The notes below the pieces were generated by a model, which saw only the letters and a list, made by a program, of their open reading frames with translations, did no database searches and was not told the origin of the DNA. 47,909 bases of DNA, taken from Nanobdellota archaeon. Its GTDB lineage: Archaea > Aenigmatarchaeota > Aenigmatarchaeia > Aenigmatarchaeales > Aenigmatarchaeaceae. The translations under genes were made by a program, and so were the position numbers. Of this stretch, positions 33,213 to 41,372 are shown piece after piece (positions within the stretch are counted from its first letter, which is position 1; every line of letters begins with the position of its first letter). The stretch spans positions 1 to 47,909 of the forward strand of contig JAHIEG010000019.1 of the NCBI GenBank assembly GCA_018901655.1, in the 5' to 3' direction.

Positions 33213-33533
33213 ATGAAAGAATTTTTAAAACCAACTAAGTGGAAAAATATTTTATCATTTTTAATATTTTTAATATTTCCAGCAGAATTTCACGGTTTTT
33301 GTTTAGCATATGTTGGTGCATATTGTCCAGACTGGACTTTTTTTGGCGGGTTTCAGTATTTAATTGAATTTTTTGTTTTAATTGTAAGTGGTATGACGAG
33401 TAAGATGATTTCATTTACATCTTATTTTAATGATGCACTAAATATATTACCTGCAATAATTATGATGTTCTTCGTATCATATATTATTTCAAGTATAATT
33501 ATACATTTATATGAAAGGAGGAAGAAAAAATGA
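33213..33533 (+). CDS. Small membrane protein between secY and adk
   Basis: A 106-residue protein with two or three hydrophobic segments (LSFLIFLIFPAEFHGFCLA, YLIEFFVLIVSGM and ALNILPAIIMMFFVSYIISS) and a basic tail. It starts on the base after the secY stop and overlaps adk by 4 bases. The placement suggests a role at the translocon or the membrane, but I recognise no family. Confidence 0.75.
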   Translation: MKEFLKPTKWKNILSFLIFLIFPAEFHGFCLAYVGAYCPDWTFFGGFQYLIEFFVLIVSGMTSKMISFTSYFNDALNILPAIIMMFFVSYIISSIIIHLYERRKKK

Positions 33534-34213
33534 AATTAATATTTTTAGGCCCACCAAACTCAGGAAAAGGAACTTATGCAAAGAGGATTGCTGAGAGAAC
33601 AAAAACAACATATATTTCTTCAAGTGGATTGTTTAGAGATGCGGCAGACAGAGGGATGGAATTTGGGAAAAAAGCAATGGAATATATAAATTTAGGCAGA
33701 CCAGTTCCAAATGAGATGGCAATTGGTGTATTGATTGAAAGATTAAATCAACCAGACTGCGCAAATGGATTCATATTTGATACTCCTTACAACGCTGATC
33801 AGGCTAAAGAGATAGATAAGAATGAAAAAACAAAGATAGATGTTGCTATTAATGTTACAGTTCCCGAAGAGATTCTTATTAGAAGAGGAGCTTCAAGAGT
33901 TGCTTGTAAAAAGTGTGGGACAACTTATAATTTATTAACAGTACCACCAAAGAAAGAAGGAGTTTGTGATAAATGCGATGGTGAACTTTATCAGAGAGAA
34001 GATGATAAAAAAGAAAAAATAATTATAAGGCTTGAAGAGTATAGAATACGAGCAGGCCCGCTTGAAGAGTATTATAAAAATACAAATAGACTGGAAGAAG
34101 TTAAATGGGACAAAGAACTTATTCCAGAAGGGGGGACTGATGTTCCTATTGAAGATATGATTAAACAAGTAATGGATATATTAGAAAGGCTTAAAAGCTT
34201 TCAAATTAAGTGA
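33530..34213 (+). CDS. adk: Adenylate kinase with altered AMP-binding residues
   Basis: A 227-residue P-loop kinase (ATP + AMP to 2 ADP). The P-loop is GPPNSGKGT (7-15). The lid holds four cysteines (C126, C129, C146, C149) that would bind zinc, and the late basic motifs REDDKKEKIIIRLEEYRIRAGPLEEYY are kept in pieces. Two sites differ from the family: ISSSGLFR replaces the usual ISTGDLLR-like motif, and FDTPYNADQ (83-91) replaces DGFPRTxxQ, so the AMP-contacting Arg is missing. It may therefore use another nucleotide or work less efficiently. In related operons adk follows secY. Gene identity is secure, specificity is not. Confidence 0.9.
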   Translation: MKLIFLGPPNSGKGTYAKRIAERTKTTYISSSGLFRDAADRGMEFGKKAMEYINLGRPVPNEMAIGVLIERLNQPDCANGFIFDTPYNADQAKEIDKNEKTKIDVAINVTVPEEILIRRGASRVACKKCGTTYNLLTVPPKKEGVCDKCDGELYQREDDKKEKIIIRLEEYRIRAGPLEEYYKNTNRLEEVKWDKELIPEGGTDVPIEDMIKQVMDILERLKSFQIK

Positions 34214-34692
34214 TGAGTATGGCAATACAAGAAGCATATTACAGTTTCCTAAGTACAATATTTGCTCCACTACTGGCTTTACATCCAGCAATAGGAGAAG
34301 GAATATTAGCAATATCAATTGTTTTTGTAATAACACTGTTTTACAAGTACTTAGTAAAACAAGATGATATGAAAGATATAAGAGATCAAATTAAAGCAAA
34401 GCAAAAAGAAGCAAAGGAAGTTCAAAAAACAAATCCTGAACAAGCACAAAAGATGACTTCAGAGATATTAGCTTTAACAAATAAGCAAATGAAAATGACA
34501 TTTAAACCAATGCTGGTTTCAATGATGTTTGTTATACTATTATTCCCTTGGTTAAAATTAGCTTTTGTTGGCCCAATTGTATATTTACCAGTTGAGATAC
34601 TTGGAAGAGCAAGTTTTGGATGGTTCCTATGGTATATAGTAATATCAATGCCATTTTCAATGGCGTTTAGAAAACTATTAGGTGTTATGTAA
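34213..34692 (+). CDS. EMC3/DUF106-family membrane insertase (YidC-like)
   Basis: A 159-residue membrane protein of the Oxa1/YidC superfamily. It has three hydrophobic helices (GILAISIVFVITLFYKYLV; MLVSMMFVILLFPWLKLAF; ASFGWFLWYIVISMPFSMAF) with a charged cytosolic coiled-coil hairpin after helix one (QIKAKQKEAKEVQKTNPEQA). That layout is typical of archaeal Ylp1/DUF106 proteins, which insert membrane proteins, often with SecY. It starts in TGATG overlap with adk. Confidence 0.92.
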   Translation: MSMAIQEAYYSFLSTIFAPLLALHPAIGEGILAISIVFVITLFYKYLVKQDDMKDIRDQIKAKQKEAKEVQKTNPEQAQKMTSEILALTNKQMKMTFKPMLVSMMFVILLFPWLKLAFVGPIVYLPVEILGRASFGWFLWYIVISMPFSMAFRKLLGVM

Positions 34693-34940
34693 TGAGAAGA
34701 GCAGATAGGGGTAAGTTGAGAACAAAGAAAAAAACACCTTCAGGTATAACTAAGTGGGTAATGAAAAAGAGAAGAGTTTCACATGCAAAGTGTGGAATTT
34801 GTAAAAATAAATTAAATAGAGCTAGATTAGATAAAGCACAAGTTAGTAAATTAAGTAAAACACAGAGAAGACCTTCTAGACCATATCCAGAATTATGTTC
34901 AAAATGTATGAGAGCTAAATTAAAAGGATTGGTGAAATAA
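34692..34940 (+). CDS. rpl34e: Ribosomal protein eL34
   Basis: An 82-residue protein with a four-cysteine zinc site (KCGICKNKL and LCSKCMRAKLK) and the conserved basic segment KTQRRPSRPYPELCSKC. It overlaps the preceding stop by one base. Confidence 0.94.
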   Translation: MRRADRGKLRTKKKTPSGITKWVMKKRRVSHAKCGICKNKLNRARLDKAQVSKLSKTQRRPSRPYPELCSKCMRAKLKGLVK

Positions 34941-34941
34941 A

Positions 34942-35241
34942 ATGGAGAACGATGAATCTGGTAATCATAATATGGGATTAGCAGGTACAAAGGATAGAAT
35001 GACAAGAAGACATATGCTTCAAAAAATTAGTAGCATTGCTGCTTTAGAAGATGAGGGATCAATGCAGAAAATACAGAGTCCTTTAATGTTTACAAATTTT
35101 GAATACCAGGGTGGTAAATATTCTATTGAAAAGGGTGTTCCATATATTTGTACTATAAGTGGAAATAGATATCCAATATCTGATGTAACTATGTCTAAAG
35201 AAGTAATGGATTTTTATAAAGATAATGTAAAAGGTGAATAA
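34942..35241 (+). CDS. Unknown small protein between eL34 and eL14
   Basis: A 99-residue protein (RMTRRHMLQKISSIAALEDE, then FTNFEYQGGKYSIEKGVPYI and GNRYPISDVTMSKEVMDFYK). It is soluble and probably helix plus a small beta part, with one Cys. I do not recognise it. In many archaea cytidylate kinase occupies this slot between eL34 and eL14; there is no P-loop here, so it is not that enzyme. GGTGAAATAAAATG precedes it, and nearly the same string precedes the next gene. Confidence 0.75.
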   Translation: MENDESGNHNMGLAGTKDRMTRRHMLQKISSIAALEDEGSMQKIQSPLMFTNFEYQGGKYSIEKGVPYICTISGNRYPISDVTMSKEVMDFYKDNVKGE

Positions 35242-35242
35242 A

Positions 35243-35536
35243 ATGATATATGAAAAAGGAAGAGTTTGCTTAAAAATTGCAGGACGAGAAGCAGGAAATT
35301 ATTGTGTAGTAGTTGAACCTGTAGATGAGTCATTTGTTATAATTACTGGTCCAAAAGAGATTACAAGAGTTAGAAGAAGGAAGTGTAATGTTGAACATAT
35401 TGAACCAAGTGTTCATAAACTAAATATATCTTCAGGTTCAGATGCAGATGTTCAAAAAGCTTGGAACGATTCTGGGCTAGTTGAAAAGTTAAACATTGTT
35501 CTTCCAAGGTTTAAAGTTAAAGCTGGTAAAGCTTAA
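35243..35536 (+). CDS. rpl14e: Ribosomal protein eL14
   Basis: A 97-residue SH3-like large-subunit protein. It has YEKGRVCLKIAGREAGNYCV, VIITGPKEITRVRRRKCNVE and HIEPSVHKLNISSGSDA. I chose the ATG at 35243 right after the previous stop. It ends the run of ribosomal genes that began at 19657. Confidence 0.95.
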   Translation: MIYEKGRVCLKIAGREAGNYCVVVEPVDESFVIITGPKEITRVRRRKCNVEHIEPSVHKLNISSGSDADVQKAWNDSGLVEKLNIVLPRFKVKAGKA

Positions 35537-35566
35537 CTTAATAAATTTAGTATTCTAAACTATAAT

Positions 35567-38230
35567 ATGAAAAGACTGGGGCTATTAGTAGTATTTTTTA
35601 TATTAATTTTAGTTAGTCAGGGTTTTACTTACAATGTAACAGCAGAAGGACATTACTGCCACAACTGTACTGATTGTGAAGACGCAATAAATAATAATAC
35701 ACATGTTCTGAATACTACTTATTTGAATATGAGTATTTCAACTGTATCAACTTGTATTAATACTCCTGAAAATTTTACAAACATTACCTTTGATTGTCAG
35801 GGTTATAGCATAGATGGTGATGATGGCGGTGGCGATTCTGGAATATATATTGACGGAAAAAATAATAATACAATTCAGAACTGTATAATAACAGACTTCT
35901 GGTCTAATATTATACTTTACAATTCAACAAATAATAGTATAATCAATAATACAGCGAATTCTGGTGGCGGTGTTAATAACCAGGGGATTTATGATTGGAA
36001 AGGTGGAAACAGTACGTTTATCAATAATACTGCCAATTCGAATGCATTTGGTATATGGATACGTTCTGGTAATAGCACATTAATAAACAATACTGCAAAT
36101 TCAAACAGTGATACTGGGATATATATTCAATATAGTGTTAGTAATATATTTAGTAATGTATTAATTAATAATACTGCAAATTCAAATGCCAAATATGGTA
36201 TCTTTCTCGACGGATCATCTTATAATACACTTTTTGGTAATATTGCAAACGAAAATACAATATATGGAATATATGACTATCTCAATACTTACAATACATT
36301 TACTAATAATACTGCTAATTCAAATTTAGATGCTGGGATAATGGTCATGTCTTCACTTTCTACATTTACTAATAATACTGCTAATTCAAATTCTAATGAC
36401 GGGCTGTATATTTATGATACTACAAATATTTTTTTGAGAAATAATACTTTAATATCAAATAAATATGGTATTAGAATAAAACAATCTGAAAATATAACAG
36501 TGGAAGGAAATGTGATGAATGAAAATACTTTTAATTTATATATTTGGGGCATATCAACATCAGTTTCACAATATAATCATACTATAGATACTACAAATAC
36601 TATAAATGAAAAAACAGTTTATTATTATCACAATGTTACGAACATTACAATTAATAATACACATGATCCTGGGTTTGTTGGTTGTTATGGATGTGAAAAT
36701 TTTACAGTCAGAGACATCACACTTACTGGAAACAGTCCGGGTATCTTATTTGCAGATACTAGTAATTCTAATATAACAAATTGCACAATAGGTTTAAACA
36801 ATATTGGAGTATCATTAACATCATCATCAGATAATAATACAATTAGTAATTCTTTGTTTTATTCAAATAATTATTCATATAACAATTACGGTTTAAACAA
36901 TCGTTTTTTGAATAATAATTTTTATATGACTATTACGAAAGCACCATCATCTGGAACATGGTATTCTTATAATTACACAGATTTTTCATTTATAATTTCA
37001 AATTTATATACAAATACAATAGATGGAAATACAAGTGCTTCATTATATTTAGATGGTGTAGCTGTTAGAACAAATACAACAATTTATGGTGGAAATACTA
37101 CGAATTTTACATATAGTGTAACAGCAGCAGGATCTCATACATATTATTTTTACATAAATGACACCAATACTTCAAATACATATACATCATCGTCACTATC
37201 ATTCGGAATAAAATATTCAAACAATGTTGCAGGCTGTACACTTGCAGCGCATTGTCAATCAGGATATTGTGTACATGGTACGTGTAGAGAAAGCAATCCA
37301 TACTGTGGAGATGGATATTGTGATTATGGAGAAACATCTTTTTCGTGTTCAGCAGATTGTGGAACTGGAGGAGGCGGTGGCGGATTACCAGGTGTTTGTG
37401 GTATAGGAGGATGCTTACCAGGAGAAGGTGCAGGAGGAATTATTATTGAAAAAATGCCAATTGCTATTGTATTTCCAGAAACAGTTATAGGAATAAAAAC
37501 TAAAGGTATAGTTGGAATACCAATTGGCGGAGCAACATTACCATTGATTGAAGGAGGTTCGGGGGGTTCAGGTGAAAGTGGATTTGGAACATCAACAATA
37601 GATCCATCAGCTCCAAATTATCCAATTGCATTTGTGGTACTTGGAAAAGAAGGAGATGTAAATATTTTAGAAACACGAAAAATTGATCCAGTTGAATTTG
37701 GAGAAATAAAATGTTATGATCACACACTTGTTTCATATGAAATTGAGATTGAAGGAGAAGACAAATATTTATGTTTAGATATAACTAGATATGAAATACC
37801 AACAGACGTAATTGACGTCGGTGTTTACAAATTTGAAAATAATAAATGGGATGTAATTGAAAGTAAAAGTTATGATGGAAAATTATGTGGAAGAGTTACT
37901 TCAACACCATACATGATAACTGGGTACCAAACTAGTGATATTGAAAGAAATGCAATGCAGACAATTCAACAAATTGATGACGAAATAGGAGTTTTAGAAT
38001 TAGAAGGAAAAGATACAACAGCGGCACAAGAAAAATTAGATTTAGCAATTGACGCTTATTGGTCTTGTGAATATAGTGAATGTTTACAATTTGCTGGAGA
38101 AGCTCAACGGGAAATTAATGTACAAGGACAGGAGATAACAGAACATGATGTGTATTATATATTTATTTTTGGCGCTTTTGCTATACTCGGAATCTTGTTA
38201 TATATCTTTAGAAAACAGATAAAATTATAG
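35567..38230 (+). CDS. Large membrane-anchored surface protein with parallel beta-helix repeats
   Basis: An 887-residue secreted protein. A signal peptide (MKRLGLLVVFFILILVSQGF) is followed by a long right-handed beta-helix region (about 80-420) of NosD/PbH1 type. There NNTANSNx units repeat seven or more times, giving many N-x-T glycosylation sites. A Cys-rich knot follows (CTLAAHCQSGYCVHGTC, CGDGYCDYGETSFSCSADCG), then a Gly-rich linker, a beta domain and a helical hairpin (QTIQQIDDEIGVLELEGK). A C-terminal membrane helix (YYIFIFGAFAILGILLYIF) with basic tail anchors it. It is likely a cell-surface carbohydrate-binding or attachment protein. A TATA-like AATAAATTTAGTATTC precedes it. Confidence 0.88.
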   Translation: MKRLGLLVVFFILILVSQGFTYNVTAEGHYCHNCTDCEDAINNNTHVLNTTYLNMSISTVSTCINTPENFTNITFDCQGYSIDGDDGGGDSGIYIDGKNNNTIQNCIITDFWSNIILYNSTNNSIINNTANSGGGVNNQGIYDWKGGNSTFINNTANSNAFGIWIRSGNSTLINNTANSNSDTGIYIQYSVSNIFSNVLINNTANSNAKYGIFLDGSSYNTLFGNIANENTIYGIYDYLNTYNTFTNNTANSNLDAGIMVMSSLSTFTNNTANSNSNDGLYIYDTTNIFLRNNTLISNKYGIRIKQSENITVEGNVMNENTFNLYIWGISTSVSQYNHTIDTTNTINEKTVYYYHNVTNITINNTHDPGFVGCYGCENFTVRDITLTGNSPGILFADTSNSNITNCTIGLNNIGVSLTSSSDNNTISNSLFYSNNYSYNNYGLNNRFLNNNFYMTITKAPSSGTWYSYNYTDFSFIISNLYTNTIDGNTSASLYLDGVAVRTNTTIYGGNTTNFTYSVTAAGSHTYYFYINDTNTSNTYTSSSLSFGIKYSNNVAGCTLAAHCQSGYCVHGTCRESNPYCGDGYCDYGETSFSCSADCGTGGGGGGLPGVCGIGGCLPGEGAGGIIIEKMPIAIVFPETVIGIKTKGIVGIPIGGATLPLIEGGSGGSGESGFGTSTIDPSAPNYPIAFVVLGKEGDVNILETRKIDPVEFGEIKCYDHTLVSYEIEIEGEDKYLCLDITRYEIPTDVIDVGVYKFENNKWDVIESKSYDGKLCGRVTSTPYMITGYQTSDIERNAMQTIQQIDDEIGVLELEGKDTTAAQEKLDLAIDAYWSCEYSECLQFAGEAQREINVQGQEITEHDVYYIFIFGAFAILGILLYIFRKQIKL

Positions 38231-38261
38231 ATTTAAATCCTTTTACTTTCTTAATAAAAAT

Positions 38262-38594
38262 ATGAAAACAAAAGACTTAGAAGATGCAATAGAACTTAAA
38301 AACATATTAAATAGTTCTGAAAAGATGAAATTTATAACAGCTTTATGTGAATCTGAAAAAGCTACTATAACAAATATTCAGAAAAATTACTTTTCAGATG
38401 ATTATAATTTAGTTATTACCACTTGTTTTGAACTGTTTAATAGTAATATAATAAAACAAACCAATAATGCTCATTATTATGGAGATCGAGCTTTTGAAAT
38501 AAAAGATAATTGGAAAGCTGGAGCACGTATGTTAAATGAAATTATTTATGACCTACAGTTTAATAATGAATTATATGTGGAAATCAGAGACTAA
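38262..38594 (+). CDS. Small protein, possible winged helix
   Basis: A 110-residue soluble protein. Residues 25-85 (ALCESEKATITNIQKNYF, LVITTCFELFNSNIIKQTN, YYGDRAFEIKDN) have the helix-helix-helix-wing order of a winged HTH, but no specific family is recognised. TATA-like ATAGATTTAAATCC lies 25 bases upstream. It stands just before cbf5. Confidence 0.6.
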   Translation: MKTKDLEDAIELKNILNSSEKMKFITALCESEKATITNIQKNYFSDDYNLVITTCFELFNSNIIKQTNNAHYYGDRAFEIKDNWKAGARMLNEIIYDLQFNNELYVEIRD

Positions 38595-38622
38595 TTTAAA
38601 CTTTACTTCTTAACTTATAGTT

Positions 38623-39543
38623 ATGCATAAATGGTTGATTAAAGAGAATGAAGCATCTGTTAATGGAAAGTATCCAGGAGCTAGAGAGATGGAAGAACAT
38701 ATTCGTAAAGGTATTATTATTCTTGATAAACCAAGAGGTCCAACTTCTCACATAGTTGATAAGCATATTAAAGATATTACTGGAATTGAAAAACTGTCTC
38801 ATGGAGGAACTCTTGATCCACCAGTGAGTGGCGTTCTTGTTATTCCTCTTTTAGAATCTACTAAACTTATGCCAATCTTATTATCATCTCGAAAAGAGTA
38901 TGTTGGAATTGCTTATCTACATAAACCAGCGAGTGAAGATAAAATACTTGATGCTTGTAATGAGCTTAAAGGGATAATTAAACAAACTCCACCAAAACGT
39001 TCTGCAGTAGCTAGACGTGAAAGAGAAAGAGAAATTTATGACCTAGAAGTTTTGGAGATCAAGGGTCAGTACGTATTAATTAGGGTTGTTTGTGAAGCAG
39101 GGACTTATATTAGACGTCTATGTGAACAGATTGGATGGAAACTAGATATGGGAGCTCACATGGTTGAACTACGAAGGACCAAGTCTAATGGTTTTACTGA
39201 AGACGACTGTGTAAATCTTCAAGACGTGTTTGATGCATTTGTTAGTGATGATGATAATATTATTCGTGAAATTGTTCAACCTCTTGAACTTATTGGAAAT
39301 GGTGCTCATTGTGTAGTTGTAGGTCAAGGTGCTATTCTTAATTTATGTAACGGTAGCCCACTTTATGTTGGTGGAGTTGTACGAGTTACATCTGATATTC
39401 AAATTGGTGATTATGTTCTAATGTATTCGGTTAGTGGTGAAATGATTGGGTTTGGTGTTGCTAAAATGACGAGTGAACAGATGATTTTAGAAAACAAAGG
39501 TGTAGCTGTTAAGACTGATAGGATTATTAAGATTGAACGATAG
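38623..39543 (+). CDS. cbf5: tRNA/rRNA pseudouridine synthase Cbf5
   Basis: A 306-residue TruB/dyskerin-family enzyme, the catalytic subunit of archaeal H/ACA ribonucleoprotein, also active on tRNA U55. The catalytic Asp65 lies in HGGTLDPPVSGVL. Further motifs are KEYVGIAYLHKPASEDKI, PPKRSAVARRERERE and EAGTYIRRLCEQIG. A C-terminal PUA domain starts at about 230 (GAHCVVVGQGAILNL). The last codons, VKTDRIIKIER-stop (39508-39543), recur three times downstream in diverged form, which suggests this 3' end is an insertion target. The synthase itself looks intact. Confidence 0.96.
   Translation: MHKWLIKENEASVNGKYPGAREMEEHIRKGIIILDKPRGPTSHIVDKHIKDITGIEKLSHGGTLDPPVSGVLVIPLLESTKLMPILLSSRKEYVGIAYLHKPASEDKILDACNELKGIIKQTPPKRSAVARREREREIYDLEVLEIKGQYVLIRVVCEAGTYIRRLCEQIGWKLDMGAHMVELRRTKSNGFTEDDCVNLQDVFDAFVSDDDNIIREIVQPLELIGNGAHCVVVGQGAILNLCNGSPLYVGGVVRVTSDIQIGDYVLMYSVSGEMIGFGVAKMTSEQMILENKGVAVKTDRIIKIER
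39508..39543 (+). repeat. cbf5 3'-tail repeat, copy 1 (in the intact gene)
   Basis: Codes for VKTDRIIKIER-stop at the end of cbf5. The DNA core GATAGGATTATTAAG and the following TTGA recur at 43871, 45353 and 46805 in the same orientation. Confidence 0.8.
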
Positions 39544-39544
39544 G

Positions 39545-39688
39545 TTATTTTTCTAAATAAGTTATATTTTTTTCTGGGTTAAAGTATAAAGAAAGCTTAT
39601 TTTGTTTTAGAAAATCTATCCCAATTATAGGTGGAACTTGCTGAATTTCTGCTTTTTTCCGTTTCTTTTGACAATGTATACCATAAGA
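39545..39688 (-). pseudogene. Remnant of a retropepsin-like aspartic protease gene (3' end)
   Basis: An open stretch of 47 codons without a start codon ends at the stop just after cbf5. It includes VPPIIGIDFLKQNKLSLYFN then PEKNITYLEK, which resembles the C-terminal part of retropepsin-like/Gag-type aspartic proteases (IIGxDFL followed by hydrophobic strands). The N-terminal half with the catalytic DTG is missing. It probably lost its 5' part in rearrangements at the cbf5 end. The family call rests on one motif. Confidence 0.45.
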
Positions 39689-39808
39689 TTAATTAGAAAT
39701 CAGGAAATAAAAAGATTGAAATTACCCTATACGACAATAACATAACCGACAACCGACGATACGTTTAGTATAAATGTTTGAAATAATAAGTATTTTTGAG
39801 GTATAAAT

Positions 39809-40192
39809 ATGGGAAAGAAAGAACCTACTATAAATGAACAACTTGATGCACTTTTAAGTAAAATGAGGGAATCTAGTAGTTCATCTAATGATGCGTTAGA
39901 ATTTGATTCTAGACAACGAGCATATGTTCCGGGATCAGAGGTTTTAAGCGAATTTGATCCTAGACAAAATAGATATGTAGCAAAAAAAGATGTATTGGAA
40001 TTCGATTCTAGACAAAATAGATATGTTGAAAGGAAGAATGTACTCGAATTTGATTCCTTACAAAATAAATATGTCGGAAAAAAAGACGTATTAGAATTTG
40101 ATAATCGACAACAGTGCTTTGTAGCCAAAGAAGATGTATTGGTTGAATATGACATGAGACAAAAGAAATTTGTTAGAAGAGGAAGTGACTAA
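39809..40192 (+). CDS. Protein of six tandem LEFDxRQxxYV repeats
   Basis: A 127-residue charged protein. After a 28-residue Ser-rich lead (INEQLDALLSKMRES) come six units of 16-17 residues with consensus LEFDSRQNRYVxKKDV: units end YVPGSEV, YVAKKDV, YVERKNV, YVGKKDV, FVAKEDV and FVRRGSD. The units have diverged in codons, so the array is old rather than a recent slip. No family is recognised. Regular short beta-type units suggest a binding or scaffold protein. GAGGTATAA precedes the ATG. It is followed by another internally repeated protein after 17 bases, probably one operon. Confidence 0.75.
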   Translation: MGKKEPTINEQLDALLSKMRESSSSSNDALEFDSRQRAYVPGSEVLSEFDPRQNRYVAKKDVLEFDSRQNRYVERKNVLEFDSLQNKYVGKKDVLEFDNRQQCFVAKEDVLVEYDMRQKKFVRRGSD

Positions 40193-40209
40193 ATTAATGA
40201 GGTGAAATT

Positions 40210-40650
40210 ATGGGAAACGAAGAAATGATTGAAAGATTATTAAAAGGCGGGGAAAAATTACTAAAAGATTTCGAATGTATTGGTTGGGGGCCTGGTCCAT
40301 TTTATGAACACAACCAAGAAGTATTTGCTGCAGAAGATAAAGAAAAGCGTTTCAGAGAGAAATTCAAATCCCCAGATTTCCAAAAGATAGCATCAGATCG
40401 GGCAAATAATATGGAAAGAACAGCTGATTATCAATTTGCTACAAAACAAATTGGATTAGAAGAACATCAAAGAGAAATTGCAGGTGCTAAAAATACCAGA
40501 TATGTGAATTCTCCAGAATGGCTAGAACCACCTTTAGATGTAGCTTCTAATATTGAACATCAGGCAGATTCAGATTATTCGAACAGTAGAATTAATTTTG
40601 AAACATATCAGAGAGAACTAGCAAAATCTAGAAATATAAGACGAATATAA
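40210..40650 (+). CDS. Unknown protein with an internal helical duplication
   Basis: A 146-residue charged soluble protein. Two roughly 30-residue segments resemble each other: NNMERTADYQFATKQIGLEE (continuing HQREIAGAKN) and SNIEHQADSDYSNSRINFET (continuing YQRELAKSRN). Both share the pattern E-x-x-A-D-Y/S...Y/HQRE-A-x-x-x-N. AGGTGAAATT precedes the ATG. It forms an apparent pair with the repeat protein at 39809 as the first genes after cbf5. Confidence 0.7.
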   Translation: MGNEEMIERLLKGGEKLLKDFECIGWGPGPFYEHNQEVFAAEDKEKRFREKFKSPDFQKIASDRANNMERTADYQFATKQIGLEEHQREIAGAKNTRYVNSPEWLEPPLDVASNIEHQADSDYSNSRINFETYQRELAKSRNIRRI

Positions 40651-40722
40651 TTCCTTTCTTTTTTTAAATTTTTATTATCTTTCTACCGTTGGTTACAATT
40701 TTAACTAATCCATGTGTATTTA

Positions 40723-40827
40723 TTATCTCACACTCCTCATAGTATCCAGATTAACTATATCTATCACATCGCCAATCTCATTGTGGCATGCTTCTGTTAT
40801 GAATTCATCAAATAGTTTTGGCATCAT
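40723..40827 (-). CDS. Short frame after the nucleotidyltransferase gene, probably decayed
   Basis: A 34-codon frame (MMPKLFDEFITEACHNEIGD, ending NLDTMRSVR) starts in ATGA overlap with the nucleotidyltransferase stop, with GGAGGAATT upstream. A second frame offset by one continues with GYYEECEIINTHGLVKIVTN, so a frameshift may have broken a slightly longer partner protein of about 55 residues. Nucleotidyltransferase genes of this type often come with a small partner, but no HEPN signature is visible here. Confidence 0.35.
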   Translation of the reverse strand: MMPKLFDEFITEACHNEIGDVIDIVNLDTMRSVR

Positions 40828-41372
40828 AATTCAATTCCTCCTTCAAGCACTATTCCATTGCACAGATTTTCTTTTAGTTCTTTATGCACTCCATTCCACG
40901 ATTCAAAAAATTCAATGTTTATTTTTCTTTGAACTGTCTTTTCAAACTCAGTAAGATTAGCTTTCTTTTCCTTTCTTCCGACTACACCAATGTCTATATC
41001 TGAATTGAAAGCATCTTCACCTTTTGAATAACTTCCAAATAATATTATTGTTGATCCAGCAAATTCTTTGTCTAAAAAATCAGCTAATCCTGTTTCATAT
41101 ATTTGTTTTAAATTATCTACTCTTTTTAGTTGAATAACTTTGTGATTATTTCTGTTAAGTTCGATAGACCATCTTTTTGATTCTTTATCTTGTTTGGTTA
41201 GAATTAAATCTTTCTTTTTCAGCTCAGGGAGTGCTTTCATCACTGCTGGTTGTGATACATTAAGTTCTTTTGATATTTGTCTTTGATTTAATACTGTTCC
41301 TACTTTTATGAATAGTAGTCTTAAAATATCTTGCTGAAGGTTTGTTAACTTTAGTTTATATGTATTAACCAT
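40824..41372 (-). CDS. HTH-nucleotidyltransferase (MNT-type) protein
   Basis: A 182-residue fusion. The N-terminal winged HTH (about 10-75; NQRQISKELNVSQPAVMKAL) is followed by a minimal nucleotidyltransferase domain with GSYSKGEDAFNSDIDIGVV: Gly113-Ser114 and Asp125/Asp127 are the catalytic residues of the Pol-beta superfamily. MNT domains act in toxin-antitoxin pairs by modifying a partner toxin or tRNA. Three 20-bp tandem repeats over its start codon (41345-41404) imply it represses itself. It belongs to the accessory region after cbf5. Confidence 0.9.
   Translation of the reverse strand: MVNTYKLKLTNLQQDILRLLFIKVGTVLNQRQISKELNVSQPAVMKALPELKKKDLILTKQDKESKRWSIELNRNNHKVIQLKRVDNLKQIYETGLADFLDKEFAGSTIILFGSYSKGEDAFNSDIDIGVVGRKEKKANLTEFEKTVQRKINIEFFESWNGVHKELKENLCNGIVLEGGIEL

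Noticed and set aside
35940-36420. CRISPR-like array from repeated AATAATACTGCTAATTC words
   Set aside because: The repeats are within an open frame and encode NNTANSN beta-helix units; spacing and sequence vary as protein repeats do.
39900-40190. DNA tandem repeat or CRISPR-like array
   Set aside because: The periodicity of about 48 bases follows the 16-residue protein repeat, and the DNA has diverged at third positions.
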